Origin: DATBJJ01 sp036556425
Lineage (GTDB): Bacteria; Acidobacteriota; Vicinamibacteria; Vicinamibacterales; 2-12-FULL-66-21
NCBI GenBank assembly: GCA_036556425.1
Contig: DATBJJ010000048.1
Span: 62,001 to 126,000, forward strand
Length of the DNA: 64,000 nucleotides
Direction: 5' to 3'
The first letter of the stretch is position 1, and each line of letters opens with the position of its first letter. Under the pieces are notes generated by a model, which was not told the origin of the DNA, searched no databases, and saw nothing but the letters and a program-made list of their open reading frames with translations. Shown piece after piece: positions 16,052-23,551 of this stretch. The position numbers and the translations under genes were made by a program.

Positions 16052-16404
16052 CGGTCGTCTGGATGATTGTCGGGAGCCTCGCGTCGTGCGCGCTGGTGAT
16101 GGCGCTGGGCGGCGCGCGCGTGTCGCCCGAAGTGTTCGTCGGGATGGCGGCGCCGCTCGTCAGCGTCGTCGTGACCTGGCCGATTCTCGTGCGCACGCAT
16201 GCGGCAGCTCCGGAACGGCTCACGAACGTGCTGATCGCGTCGTTCGCGGTCAAGATGATCCTGTTCGGCGCGTATGCGGCGGCGGCGCTCGCGATGTTCG
16301 CGCTGCGGCCGAAACCGTTCATCGCGAGCTTTACGGGCTATTATGTTGCGCTTCACGCCGGAGAGGCGCTGCTGCTGAAGCGGCTGCTCGCGCGTCCCAG
16401 TTGA
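16048..16404 (+). CDS. atpI: ATP synthase subunit I-like membrane protein
   Basis: A 118-residue protein with four hydrophobic segments, no strong enzymatic motif, sitting between the AtpZ-like gene and atpB. Size, helix number and position match the variable ATP synthase subunit I (UncI), which chaperones c-ring assembly. Its ATG overlaps the upstream stop and atpB starts 4 bp downstream. Identity rests mainly on context. Confidence 0.65.
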   Translation: MTVVWMIVGSLASCALVMALGGARVSPEVFVGMAAPLVSVVVTWPILVRTHAAAPERLTNVLIASFAVKMILFGAYAAAALAMFALRPKPFIASFTGYYVALHAGEALLLKRLLARPS

Positions 16405-16408
16405 CACT

Positions 16409-17347
16409 ATGATGCAACCGCACGAAGTCCAGCACGCGACGGAAGCCGCCGGCGAGAAATTCGACGCTGGCGCGACGATCATCGCTCACGTCGCCAACAG
16501 CAGCCTGGATCATCCGCTCATCCATCTGCCGAGAATCTACGGCATCGATTTTTCCATCACCAAGCATGTGTTCATGATCTGGCTGGTAGCGGCGATTCTC
16601 TTCGTCGCGATCACATGGATCGTGCGCCGCGCGGTACGTCAACAGCAGGAGCAGGCGCCGCCGGCCGGCGCCGCCAACGCGCTCGAAATCGTCGTCGAGT
16701 TCGTCCGCGACGCGATCGTGCAGCCGAACGTCGGCTCGAAGTGGGTGCGGACGTGGACACCGCTCGTGCTCTCGTTCTTCGTCTTCATCCTCGGCGCCAA
16801 TCTCATCGGCCTCATCCCGGTCTTCGACGTGCTGGCGCTGCTGAACCACACCGTGCTGCACCTGCCCGAGGACTCGTTCCTGGTCAAGCTGACGCATGGC
16901 GGCGTGACCGCGACCGGCAACTTCAACGTCACCGCCGCGTTGGCCACGGTCACGTTCGGGGCCATCATCGTCGCCGGATCCCGCGCCCACGGGTTCGTGC
17001 AGCACTGGATGAACCTGGCGCCGCACGGCCTGCCGCTCCCGGTCTACGTGATCCTGATTCCGATCGAGATCATGGGCATGTTCGTCCGGCCGTTCGCGCT
17101 GACGATGCGTCTCGCGGCGAACATGACCGGCGGCCACATCGCGATTCTGACGATCCTGTCCTTCGTGTTCATCTTCACGGAGCTGTTCGGCAGGGCGATC
17201 GTCGGCATCGGCGTCGGCCTCGTCTTGTCGCTGCCGCTCGCCGTCGGCATCTCGGCGCTCGAGATCATCGTCGTGCTGGTCCAGGCCTACGTGTTCACGC
17301 TCTTGACCGCGGTGTTCATCGGGATGGCGATTCACGCTCATCACTGA
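16409..17347 (+). CDS. atpB: F0F1 ATP synthase subunit a
   Basis: The stator half-channel of the membrane motor. The 312-residue protein has a long N-terminal extension and a luminal loop (residues about 150-180 with LTHGGVTATGNFNVTAALATVTF). The essential arginine is in the helix FALTMRLAANMTGGHI, followed by the final conserved helix region with VLVQAYVFTLLTAVFIGMAI. Those two signatures are diagnostic. It lies 22 bp before atpE, with a GGAGGAAAG ribosome site ahead of that gene. Confidence 0.94.
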   Translation: MMQPHEVQHATEAAGEKFDAGATIIAHVANSSLDHPLIHLPRIYGIDFSITKHVFMIWLVAAILFVAITWIVRRAVRQQQEQAPPAGAANALEIVVEFVRDAIVQPNVGSKWVRTWTPLVLSFFVFILGANLIGLIPVFDVLALLNHTVLHLPEDSFLVKLTHGGVTATGNFNVTAALATVTFGAIIVAGSRAHGFVQHWMNLAPHGLPLPVYVILIPIEIMGMFVRPFALTMRLAANMTGGHIAILTILSFVFIFTELFGRAIVGIGVGLVLSLPLAVGISALEIIVVLVQAYVFTLLTAVFIGMAIHAHH

Positions 17348-17369
17348 GCTTTTCATTGGAGGAAAGCGC

Positions 17370-17606
17370 ATGCAGGAATCAGCAAATTTGGCGCTCGCAT
17401 TCATGGGCGCGGGGATCGGGCTCGGGCTCATCGTGATCGGCGCGGGACTCGGCATCGGCCGGCTGGCCGCCGGCGCGGCGGAAGCGATCGGCCGTCAGCC
17501 GAGCGCGGCCTCGGCCATCACGGGCGCCGTCAACTTGCCGCTGTTCCTGCTCGAAGGCGTGGCGATTCTCGCCGAGGTCTTCGCGCTGATGATCGTGTTG
17601 AAGTAG
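17370..17606 (+). CDS. atpE: F0F1 ATP synthase subunit c
   Basis: The 78-residue rotor-ring protein has two helices and the polar loop GRQPSA. Glu62 in FLLEGVAIL is the ion-carrying carboxylate. The loop reads RQPS rather than the common RQPE. The sodium-site glutamine of Na+ enzymes is not apparent in helix 1 (GAGLGIGRLAAG), so protons are the likely ion; this is a family-level inference. A strong GGAGGAAAG site precedes the ATG. Confidence 0.94.
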   Translation: MQESANLALAFMGAGIGLGLIVIGAGLGIGRLAAGAAEAIGRQPSAASAITGAVNLPLFLLEGVAILAEVFALMIVLK

Positions 17607-17642
17607 CGTCAGGCCCGACGCCTGTAGAAAGGGACTGCTGCG

Positions 17643-18143
17643 ATGAACAACCCGCTGGTCCAGCCCGATCCGGGACTCTACATCTGGACCATCGTGACGT
17701 TTCTGGTGCTCGTGGGGCTGCTCGCCAGGTTCGCCTGGCGCCCGCTGCTCGACGCGCTCGATCGGCGTGCGGACGCCATCCGGAAGTCGTTCGACGACGC
17801 GAAGCAGGCGCGGCAGGAGCTCGAGCGGCTTCGCACGGAGTCGGCGCGGATCCTCGGGGAGGCGCGCACGGAGGCCGACGCGATCATCTCCCGCACGCGC
17901 GCCGACGCCGGGCGCGCGGCCGAGGAGATGAAGGTGAAGGCGCGCGCCGACGCCGAGAACATCGTCCGCAACGCGGAGCGGCAGATCGAGCTGGAGACGA
18001 GCCGGGCGCTGCAGAGGATTCGCACCGAGGCCGTGGAGCTCTCGATCGCCATCGCGTCGAAGCTCCTGCAGCGCAACATCACGAAAGAAGACAACGAGCG
18101 TCTCATCGTCGAGACGATCAGAGAGATCGAGGCGTCACGATAG
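17643..18143 (+). CDS. atpF: F0F1 ATP synthase subunit b
   Basis: This 166-residue peripheral-stalk subunit has one N-terminal transmembrane helix (WTIVTFLVLVGLLARFAW). A long charged, alanine-rich coiled coil follows, with the typical segment RADAIRKSFDDAKQARQELERL. It is the last gene of the set: no atpH, atpA, atpG, atpD or atpC follows, and the next gene is typA on the other strand. The F1 genes must be elsewhere. Confidence 0.92.
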   Translation: MNNPLVQPDPGLYIWTIVTFLVLVGLLARFAWRPLLDALDRRADAIRKSFDDAKQARQELERLRTESARILGEARTEADAIISRTRADAGRAAEEMKVKARADAENIVRNAERQIELETSRALQRIRTEAVELSIAIASKLLQRNITKEDNERLIVETIREIEASR

Positions 18144-18148
18144 ACGCG

Positions 18149-18224
18149 GATCACGCGGATCGGATGGATCACGCGGATCAGGTCATGACGCGGATTACGC
18201 GGATCCATTCTGATCACGCGGATC
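18149..18224 (+). repeat. Four copies of GATCACGCGGATC
   Basis: Copies at 18149-18161, 18167-18179, 18193-18205 (GATTACGCGGATC) and 18212-18224 fill the 93-bp spacer between atpF and typA. Reverse-complement pieces (GATCCGCG) run on into the typA end. The same ACGCGGATC core occurs near 61361-61395. No coding or clear terminator function is seen. Confidence 0.7.
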
Positions 18225-18236
18225 AGATCCGCGTCA

Positions 18237-20096
18237 TCAGCGAGAATCCGCGCGATCCGCGGCACTCGTTTTTGGCCGCATGTTGGCCGCGAGCACGCGC
18301 TTTCTGAGCCGGATGCTGCCGGGCGTGATCTCGACGAGCTCGTCGTCGTTGATGAACTCGATCGCCTGCTCGAGTCCGAGCTTGCGCGGCGGGATCAGGC
18401 GGATCGCCTCGTCCGCCGTCGACGCGCGCATGTTCGTCTGCTTCTTTTCTTTCGTGACGTTGACGTCCATGTCGCTCGCGCGCGAGTTCTCGCCGACGAT
18501 CATTCCCTCGTAGACCGCCACGCCGGGCTCGATGAAGATCTCTCCGCGCTCCTGGAGGTTGGAGATCGCGTACGCGGTCGCCGGCCCGGATCGATCGGCG
18601 ACGAGCGCGCCGGTGGCGCGCGCCGGAATCGCGCCGTGCCACGGTTCCCACGCCGCGAACAGATGATTCATGATGCCGGTTCCTTTCGTTTCCGTGAGGA
18701 ACTGGGATCGGAACCCGATCAATCCGCGCGCCGGGATTCTGAATTCCATCCGCACGCGTCCGCTGCCGTGGTTGACCATGCGCGTCATCGTTCCGCGCCG
18801 CATGCCGACTTGCGCGATCACGACGCCCTGGTATTCCTCCGCGACGTCGATCACCAGGTCCTCGACGGGCTCCATCACCTGCCCTTTGACGTCCTTCGTC
18901 ACGATGTCAGGGCGCGACACCTGCAGCTCGTAGCCTTCGCGCCGCATCATCTCGATCAGGATCGAGAGCTGCAGCTCCCCGCGCCCGAGGACCTTCATCT
19001 GCTCGGGCGAATCCGTCGGCTCGACGCGGATCGAGACGTTGCCCAGCAGCTCGCGCTCGAGCCGGTCCTTGATCTGGCGCGACGTCACGAACTGCCCCTC
19101 GCGTCCCGCCATCGGCGATGTGTTGACGCCGAAGATCATCGACACGGTCGGCTCGTCGACGGCGATGGGCATGAGCGCGAGCCGGTGTTCGACGTCGGCG
19201 ATCGTCTCGCCGATCGTGATGTCCTCGATGCCCGCGAGGCACACGATATCGCCCGCCGCCGCGTCGGTGATGTCGACCCGGCGCAGACCTTCGAAGGCAA
19301 AGAGCTTCGTGACGCGAGTTTCCTGCACGCGGCCGTCCAATTTGCAGACGGCGATCGGATCGCCGACCTTCACGCGCCCGTTGAACACGCGCCCGATCGC
19401 GATGCGGCCGAGATAGTCGCTCGAGTCGAGGTTCGCGACGAGCATCTGGAGCGGCGAGTCCGCATCGCCTCTGGGCGGCGGCACGCTGTCGACGATCGCG
19501 TCGAAGAGCGGACGCAGATCGTCGCCGCGGACGTCGATCGCCGGGCTTGCCGTTCCGGCGCGTGCGCTCGCGTAGATGACCGGGAATTCGACCTGCTCTT
19601 CGTCCGCATCCAGATCGATGAAGAGATCGTAGACCTCGTTCAGGACCTCCTGCGGGCGGGCGTCCGGACGGTCGATCTTGTTGATCACGACGACCGGCGT
19701 GAGCCGGCGCTCGAGCGCCTTGCGGAGCACGAAACGCGTCTGCGGCAAAGGACCTTCGGAGGCATCGACCAGGAGCAGGACCCCGTCGACCATTGCCAGC
19801 GTCCGCTCCACCTCGCCGCCGAAGTCGGCGTGGCCCGGCGTATCGACGATGTTGATGAGCGTGTCGCGATAGTGGACCGCGGTGTTCTTGGCCAGGATCG
19901 TGATCCCGCGCTCGCGCTCGAGGTCGGTGTTGTCCATGGCGCGTTCCGCCACGCGCTCGTTGGCCCGGAAGATGCCGCTCTGGTGCAGCATCGCGTCGAC
20001 GAGCGTCGTTTTCCCGTGGTCGACGTGCGCGATGATCGCGACGTTTCGCCTCAGCGCGTTCGCGACACCCGGACCGGCTTTCTGTGACGAGGGCAT
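18237..20096 (-). CDS. typA: Ribosome-associated GTPase TypA/BipA
   Basis: This 619-residue translational GTPase acts in ribosome assembly and stress or cold adaptation. The G1 loop AHVDHGKTTLVDAML, switch region RERGITILAKNTAV, DTPGHADFGGEVERTL and NKIDR are all intact. The EF-G-like domains and the BipA-specific C-terminus (with LIPPRKLGLEQAIEFI) follow. ATG 20096 was chosen because the GTPase core begins about 17 residues later. A -10-like TATACT ends 6 nt before it, so the transcript may be leaderless. Confidence 0.95.
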   Translation of the reverse strand: MPSSQKAGPGVANALRRNVAIIAHVDHGKTTLVDAMLHQSGIFRANERVAERAMDNTDLERERGITILAKNTAVHYRDTLINIVDTPGHADFGGEVERTLAMVDGVLLLVDASEGPLPQTRFVLRKALERRLTPVVVINKIDRPDARPQEVLNEVYDLFIDLDADEEQVEFPVIYASARAGTASPAIDVRGDDLRPLFDAIVDSVPPPRGDADSPLQMLVANLDSSDYLGRIAIGRVFNGRVKVGDPIAVCKLDGRVQETRVTKLFAFEGLRRVDITDAAAGDIVCLAGIEDITIGETIADVEHRLALMPIAVDEPTVSMIFGVNTSPMAGREGQFVTSRQIKDRLERELLGNVSIRVEPTDSPEQMKVLGRGELQLSILIEMMRREGYELQVSRPDIVTKDVKGQVMEPVEDLVIDVAEEYQGVVIAQVGMRRGTMTRMVNHGSGRVRMEFRIPARGLIGFRSQFLTETKGTGIMNHLFAAWEPWHGAIPARATGALVADRSGPATAYAISNLQERGEIFIEPGVAVYEGMIVGENSRASDMDVNVTKEKKQTNMRASTADEAIRLIPPRKLGLEQAIEFINDDELVEITPGSIRLRKRVLAANMRPKTSAADRADSR

Positions 20097-20102
20097 CCAG
20101 AC

Positions 20103-20108
20103 AGTATA
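20103..20108 (-). promoter_or_regulatory. Candidate -10 element of typA
   Basis: On the minus strand TATACT ends 6 nt before the typA ATG. With the usual 6-8 nt between -10 box and start site, transcription would begin at the start codon. No convincing -35 box is seen and there is no ribosome binding site, which agrees with a leaderless message. Confidence 0.45.
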
Positions 20109-20218
20109 AACCACTGAGGGCCAGAAACTTGACTCGGTTGGTGCGACAGTGGATTCTCCCCGGAATCCGATCAACCGCCGGCCGGTCTCTCGCGTCATAC
20201 TTCTGACATTCATGCTGA

Positions 20219-20803
20219 ATGGCTGACCTCGACCTGGTATCCCGCGCGGCGAGCGGCGATTCAACCGCCTTTCAGGCGCTCGTCGAGCGGCATCGGTCCA
20301 TGGTGTATAGGGTCGCCTATCAGTTCGCGGGCAACCACCATGACGCCGAGGACATCGCGCAGGAAGTGTTCATCAAGGTCTATCGCTCGCTCGATCGCTT
20401 CCGGCAGGACGCGCAGCTCACCTCCTGGCTCTACCGAATTGTCATGAACGCGTGCATCGATCACCGCCGGCGGCAGCATCCTTCGAGCGCCGCGCCCTTC
20501 GGGGAAGAAGCCGAGCAGCGCCTGCGCAACACGGCGGAAGAGACGCCGGGCCCCGAGGACTGCGCGTATGCCGGCGAGCTCGGAGAAGTGCTCGAGAGCG
20601 AGATCGCGCGCCTGCCGAACGGCCAGCGCATCGTGTTCGTGATGCGGCATCACCAGGGACTCAAGCTGTCGGAGATTGCGGAATCGCTGGGGCTCGCGGA
20701 AGGAACGGTCAAGCGTCAGTTGCACGCCGCCATTCATCGATTGCGAGGTCGGCTTCGTGGGGCTTGGACGACGACGGGAGCCGTCGCAGGGGAACGAGCA
20801 TGA
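20219..20803 (+). CDS. ECF-family RNA polymerase sigma factor
   Basis: A 194-residue sigma factor. Region 2 runs from about residue 12 to 80 (DSTAFQALVERHRSMVYRVA, then DAEDIAQEVFIKVYRSLDRF for core binding and -10 recognition). A linker with PxxED follows. Region 4 includes LPNGQRIVFVMRHHQGLKLSEIAESLGLAEGTVKRQLHAAIHRLR, the -35 binding helix-turn-helix. Its TGA overlaps the ATG of a zinc-finger anti-sigma gene, the common arrangement for an autoregulated pair. The stimulus is unknown. Confidence 0.93.
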   Translation: MADLDLVSRAASGDSTAFQALVERHRSMVYRVAYQFAGNHHDAEDIAQEVFIKVYRSLDRFRQDAQLTSWLYRIVMNACIDHRRRQHPSSAAPFGEEAEQRLRNTAEETPGPEDCAYAGELGEVLESEIARLPNGQRIVFVMRHHQGLKLSEIAESLGLAEGTVKRQLHAAIHRLRGRLRGAWTTTGAVAGERA

Positions 20804-21636
20804 ACACGTGTGAACGTGGGGCGTCGGGAGAGATCGAGCTGTACTTCTACGGCGAGCTCGATGGGCGCGAGCACGAGGCCGTCGAGCGGCACGTGAAGGG
20901 ATGCGGCGAGTGCCGCCGCGCGCTCGACGATTTGTTCACGATTCGGGCCGCGCTGTCGACGCGTCCCGTGATCGCCGCGCCGCCGGATGGCGACTGGACG
21001 CGGTTCATGACGAAGCTCGACGCCGCGATTCAGATCGAGCGCGAGACCGAGCGCGTCGTGCCGTTCGCCCTGCCGTCGCCGGCGAAGCGTCGATTCCGCT
21101 ACACGACGGCGCTCGAGGTTGCCGCGATTCTTGCGCTGGCGACGATGAGCATTGCGTACGTGATTCGGGACGGGAGCACCGACCGCGCGCGAAACACGGG
21201 CACGACGGCGAGCGTGCAGACACCTTCAGTACAGCCCACGTTGGATCCGGTTCCACCGCGGCCGACTATCGCTGCGGAAGCGACACCGTCGCCCGACGCG
21301 GCATTCACCGCGCTGAGCGAGCAGCACTTCGAGCGCTCGAAGCTCGTCGTCCTGGGCCTCGCGAACAAGGACGCGCGGCAGGCGCGCGGCGCCGATTGGG
21401 AGTTCGAGCGTCAGCTCGCATCGTCGCTGCTGAGCGATACACGGTTGTACCGCCTCGCGGCGGAGGATCGCGGCTACACCTCGCTCGCGAAAGTCATGAG
21501 CGATCTCGAGCTGGTGCTGCTGCAGACGGCGTCATCCGAGCAGCCGGTGTCGGGGGATTTGCAGCAGATTCAGCGGTTGATCGCGAAGCGCAATCTCGTC
21601 ACGAGAATGGAAGTCGTGGCGGCGGCAGGTCTGTAG
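20800..21636 (+). CDS. Zinc-finger (zf-HC2) anti-sigma factor, membrane-anchored
   Basis: A 278-residue protein. The N-terminal anti-sigma domain has His-x3-Cys-x2-Cys (HVKGCGEC, about residues 31-38), which binds zinc and holds the sigma factor. One transmembrane helix near residues 108-124 (ALEVAAILALATMSIAYVI) separates it from a Pro/Thr-rich external linker and a C-terminal helical sensor region. The ATG at 20800 overlaps the sigma gene stop. Likely role: membrane-bound release of the ECF sigma factor in response to an envelope signal. Confidence 0.85.
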   Translation: MNTCERGASGEIELYFYGELDGREHEAVERHVKGCGECRRALDDLFTIRAALSTRPVIAAPPDGDWTRFMTKLDAAIQIERETERVVPFALPSPAKRRFRYTTALEVAAILALATMSIAYVIRDGSTDRARNTGTTASVQTPSVQPTLDPVPPRPTIAAEATPSPDAAFTALSEQHFERSKLVVLGLANKDARQARGADWEFERQLASSLLSDTRLYRLAAEDRGYTSLAKVMSDLELVLLQTASSEQPVSGDLQQIQRLIAKRNLVTRMEVVAAAGL

Positions 21637-21661
21637 ACTGAAAACGAACGGCAGGACGACG

Positions 21662-22933
21662 ATGAGACTCCGGAATACATTCGCAGCCACGATCGCCGTT
21701 GTTCTTGCGACGGCGACGATCTGGACGAGCGCGGCGGAAGCGCTCGCACCGGAATCGCGCCGGTTGATTCGCGCGCGCGATTACATCGCGGACGAGCAAT
21801 GGCAGCTCGCGATCGAGCAATTGCGCCAGGCGATCGACGATCCGAAAGAGCCGAGACGCGACGAGGCGTTGTATTGGCTCGCGCACAGCCAGTACTACTC
21901 AGGCGATCCCGCGTCCGCAGTCGCGTCGATCAGCCGGCTCGAGCGCGACTTTCCGAAGAGCATGTGGGTGAAGAACGGACAGATCCTGCGAACGCAGATT
22001 GCCGTGCGGCTGCAGCGCCGCGATGTGTTGTGGTGGACGGCCATGGCGCCCGAAGCGCCCGCCGTCAAAGCGCCTGCGCGTTCGAAGTACGCACCGCGTG
22101 AAGATCCGAACGACGTCAAGGCGCCGCCTCCGGCGGTTCCCGTCCGTGTTGCAGCGCCAACATCGCCGCAGGCGCCGGTACCGCCCGACGGTCCGAAAGG
22201 GAGTGGGCCGGCCAAAGCATCGACGGCGCCGAAACCGGCCCTTCCGCCTCCGCCGCCGGCGATCTGGATGTCGGATAACCTGAGCCCCAACGCGGATGCG
22301 AAGATCATCGCGCTCGGTGCGCTCTTGCGGCTGGACGACGCCGACAAGGTCGTGCCGCTTCTCGGCAAGATCGCGCTCGACGGCGAGCTGGGTCCGGCGG
22401 TACAGGCGGTGTTCACGCTCGCCCAGTCGCAATCGCCAAAGGCGCACGAAACGGTCGTCCGCGTGGCGAAGACCGCGAGCGAGCCCGTCCGCGTCGCGGC
22501 GGTTCGCGATCTCGGACGCTTCGGCGGTCCGGAGATCTCGAAAGAGTTGTTGGCCGTGTATACGACGGCCCCCGTCCCCGTCAAACTGCAGATCGTGGAT
22601 TCGCTCGGCGAGCGCGCGGAACAGAAAGGGCTGCTGCAGATCGTACAGCTCGAAAAAGATGGCAAGCTGCGTTTCCGAGCGATGACGAAGCTGGGAGTCG
22701 CGGGCGGCGCCGCGCAGCTCGCGTTGCTGTACAAAACGGCGAGCCTCGAGGGCCGCCGATCGATCATCGCCGGCTTGTTCTACGCGCGCGCGGACGTCGA
22801 GCTCATTCAGATCGCCGACTCGGAGAGGAACGGCGGCAGCGAGGAGCTCTGCGGAGACGCCGTCGAGCGGCTGCGCATGCTCGGGACGCCGACGGCGAAA
22901 GCCTATCTTCTGAACGTCTCCAAAAAGCGGTAA
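21662..22933 (+). CDS. Secreted TPR/HEAT-repeat protein
   Basis: A 423-residue protein with a signal peptide (residues 1 to about 25). A TPR-like segment (ARDYIADEQWQLAIEQLRQAIDD and DEALYWLAHSQYYSGDPASAVASI) is followed by a proline-rich linker at about 140-200. HEAT-like repeats of about 30 residues (ALGALLRLDDADKVVPLLGKIA and so on) fill the C-terminal half. It lies 25 bp after the anti-sigma gene and is probably part of the same unit. Such repeat proteins bind partners; no enzymatic motif is seen. Confidence 0.8.
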   Translation: MRLRNTFAATIAVVLATATIWTSAAEALAPESRRLIRARDYIADEQWQLAIEQLRQAIDDPKEPRRDEALYWLAHSQYYSGDPASAVASISRLERDFPKSMWVKNGQILRTQIAVRLQRRDVLWWTAMAPEAPAVKAPARSKYAPREDPNDVKAPPPAVPVRVAAPTSPQAPVPPDGPKGSGPAKASTAPKPALPPPPPAIWMSDNLSPNADAKIIALGALLRLDDADKVVPLLGKIALDGELGPAVQAVFTLAQSQSPKAHETVVRVAKTASEPVRVAAVRDLGRFGGPEISKELLAVYTTAPVPVKLQIVDSLGERAEQKGLLQIVQLEKDGKLRFRAMTKLGVAGGAAQLALLYKTASLEGRRSIIAGLFYARADVELIQIADSERNGGSEELCGDAVERLRMLGTPTAKAYLLNVSKKR

Positions 22934-23059
22934 CATCCGAAAGCGTTTTACGAATCCGGGAATCTGGCCTGCCCGCGCCGGCACGCGCCGCGCGGGAACG
23001 CCATGGTTTAGCGCCGTCGACAGGATGGCCCCGGCTTCGCAAGCCGAGTTTCGGAGATC

Positions 23060-23551
23060 ATGCCGCCATCAGACGCACGCACCCCCGAGCCCGATCGCCG
23101 CCGCCTCCTCGCTCTCCTCGTCAACTCGACGGTCGCCATCATTGGCGGAGCGCTGTCGGCGCTCGTCGGTCTCTTCGCGGTTCGCCCTGCGAAAGGCGCC
23201 GAGACGAGCCGGTGGATTCGCGCCGGCTCGCTCGGCGAGCTGACGGCGAACGTGCCGGTGCCGCGAGTGCTGGCGGTGCCGCGCGCCGATGGCTGGTATC
23301 GCGCGCGCTCGCGCGAGACGGTCTTCCTCGTATGGAACGGCGCGCGCGAGGTGAAAGTGTTCTCCGCGACCTGCACGCATCTCGGATGTCAAGTGCTGTG
23401 GGACACGCAGAGCAAACACTTCAAGTGTCCGTGTCACGGCGGCGTGTATGGCGCGAACGGACACGTGATCGACGGACCGCCTCCGCGTCCGCTTCAAACA
23501 ATCGAAGCGCGAATCGACGGCGCTGACGACAGCGTGCTGGTGCGCGTGTGA
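23060..23551 (+). CDS. Rieske [2Fe-2S] protein of a cytochrome bc complex
   Basis: A 163-residue protein with an N-terminal membrane anchor (about residues 17-42, twin Arg-Arg-Arg just before it, suggesting Tat-type export). The Rieske domain has CTHLGC (Cys105, His107) and CPCHGG (Cys123, His126), the four cluster ligands. It passes electrons from quinol to cytochrome c. The stop overlaps the GTG of the cytochrome b gene by 4 bp, as in qcr/pet operons. Confidence 0.92.
   Translation: MPPSDARTPEPDRRRLLALLVNSTVAIIGGALSALVGLFAVRPAKGAETSRWIRAGSLGELTANVPVPRVLAVPRADGWYRARSRETVFLVWNGAREVKVFSATCTHLGCQVLWDTQSKHFKCPCHGGVYGANGHVIDGPPPRPLQTIEARIDGADDSVLVRV

Noticed and set aside
18149..18262. Possible CRISPR array because of regularly repeated GATCACGCGGATC.
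   Set aside because: Units are only 13 bp, spacers are 5-13 bp of uneven length, and there are no cas genes.
20129..20157. TTGACT plus a weak GATTCT at 17-bp spacing before the sigma gene as a promoter.
   Set aside because: The -10 match is only three of six, it ends 61 bp before the start codon, and ECF promoters usually have another form; not enough support.
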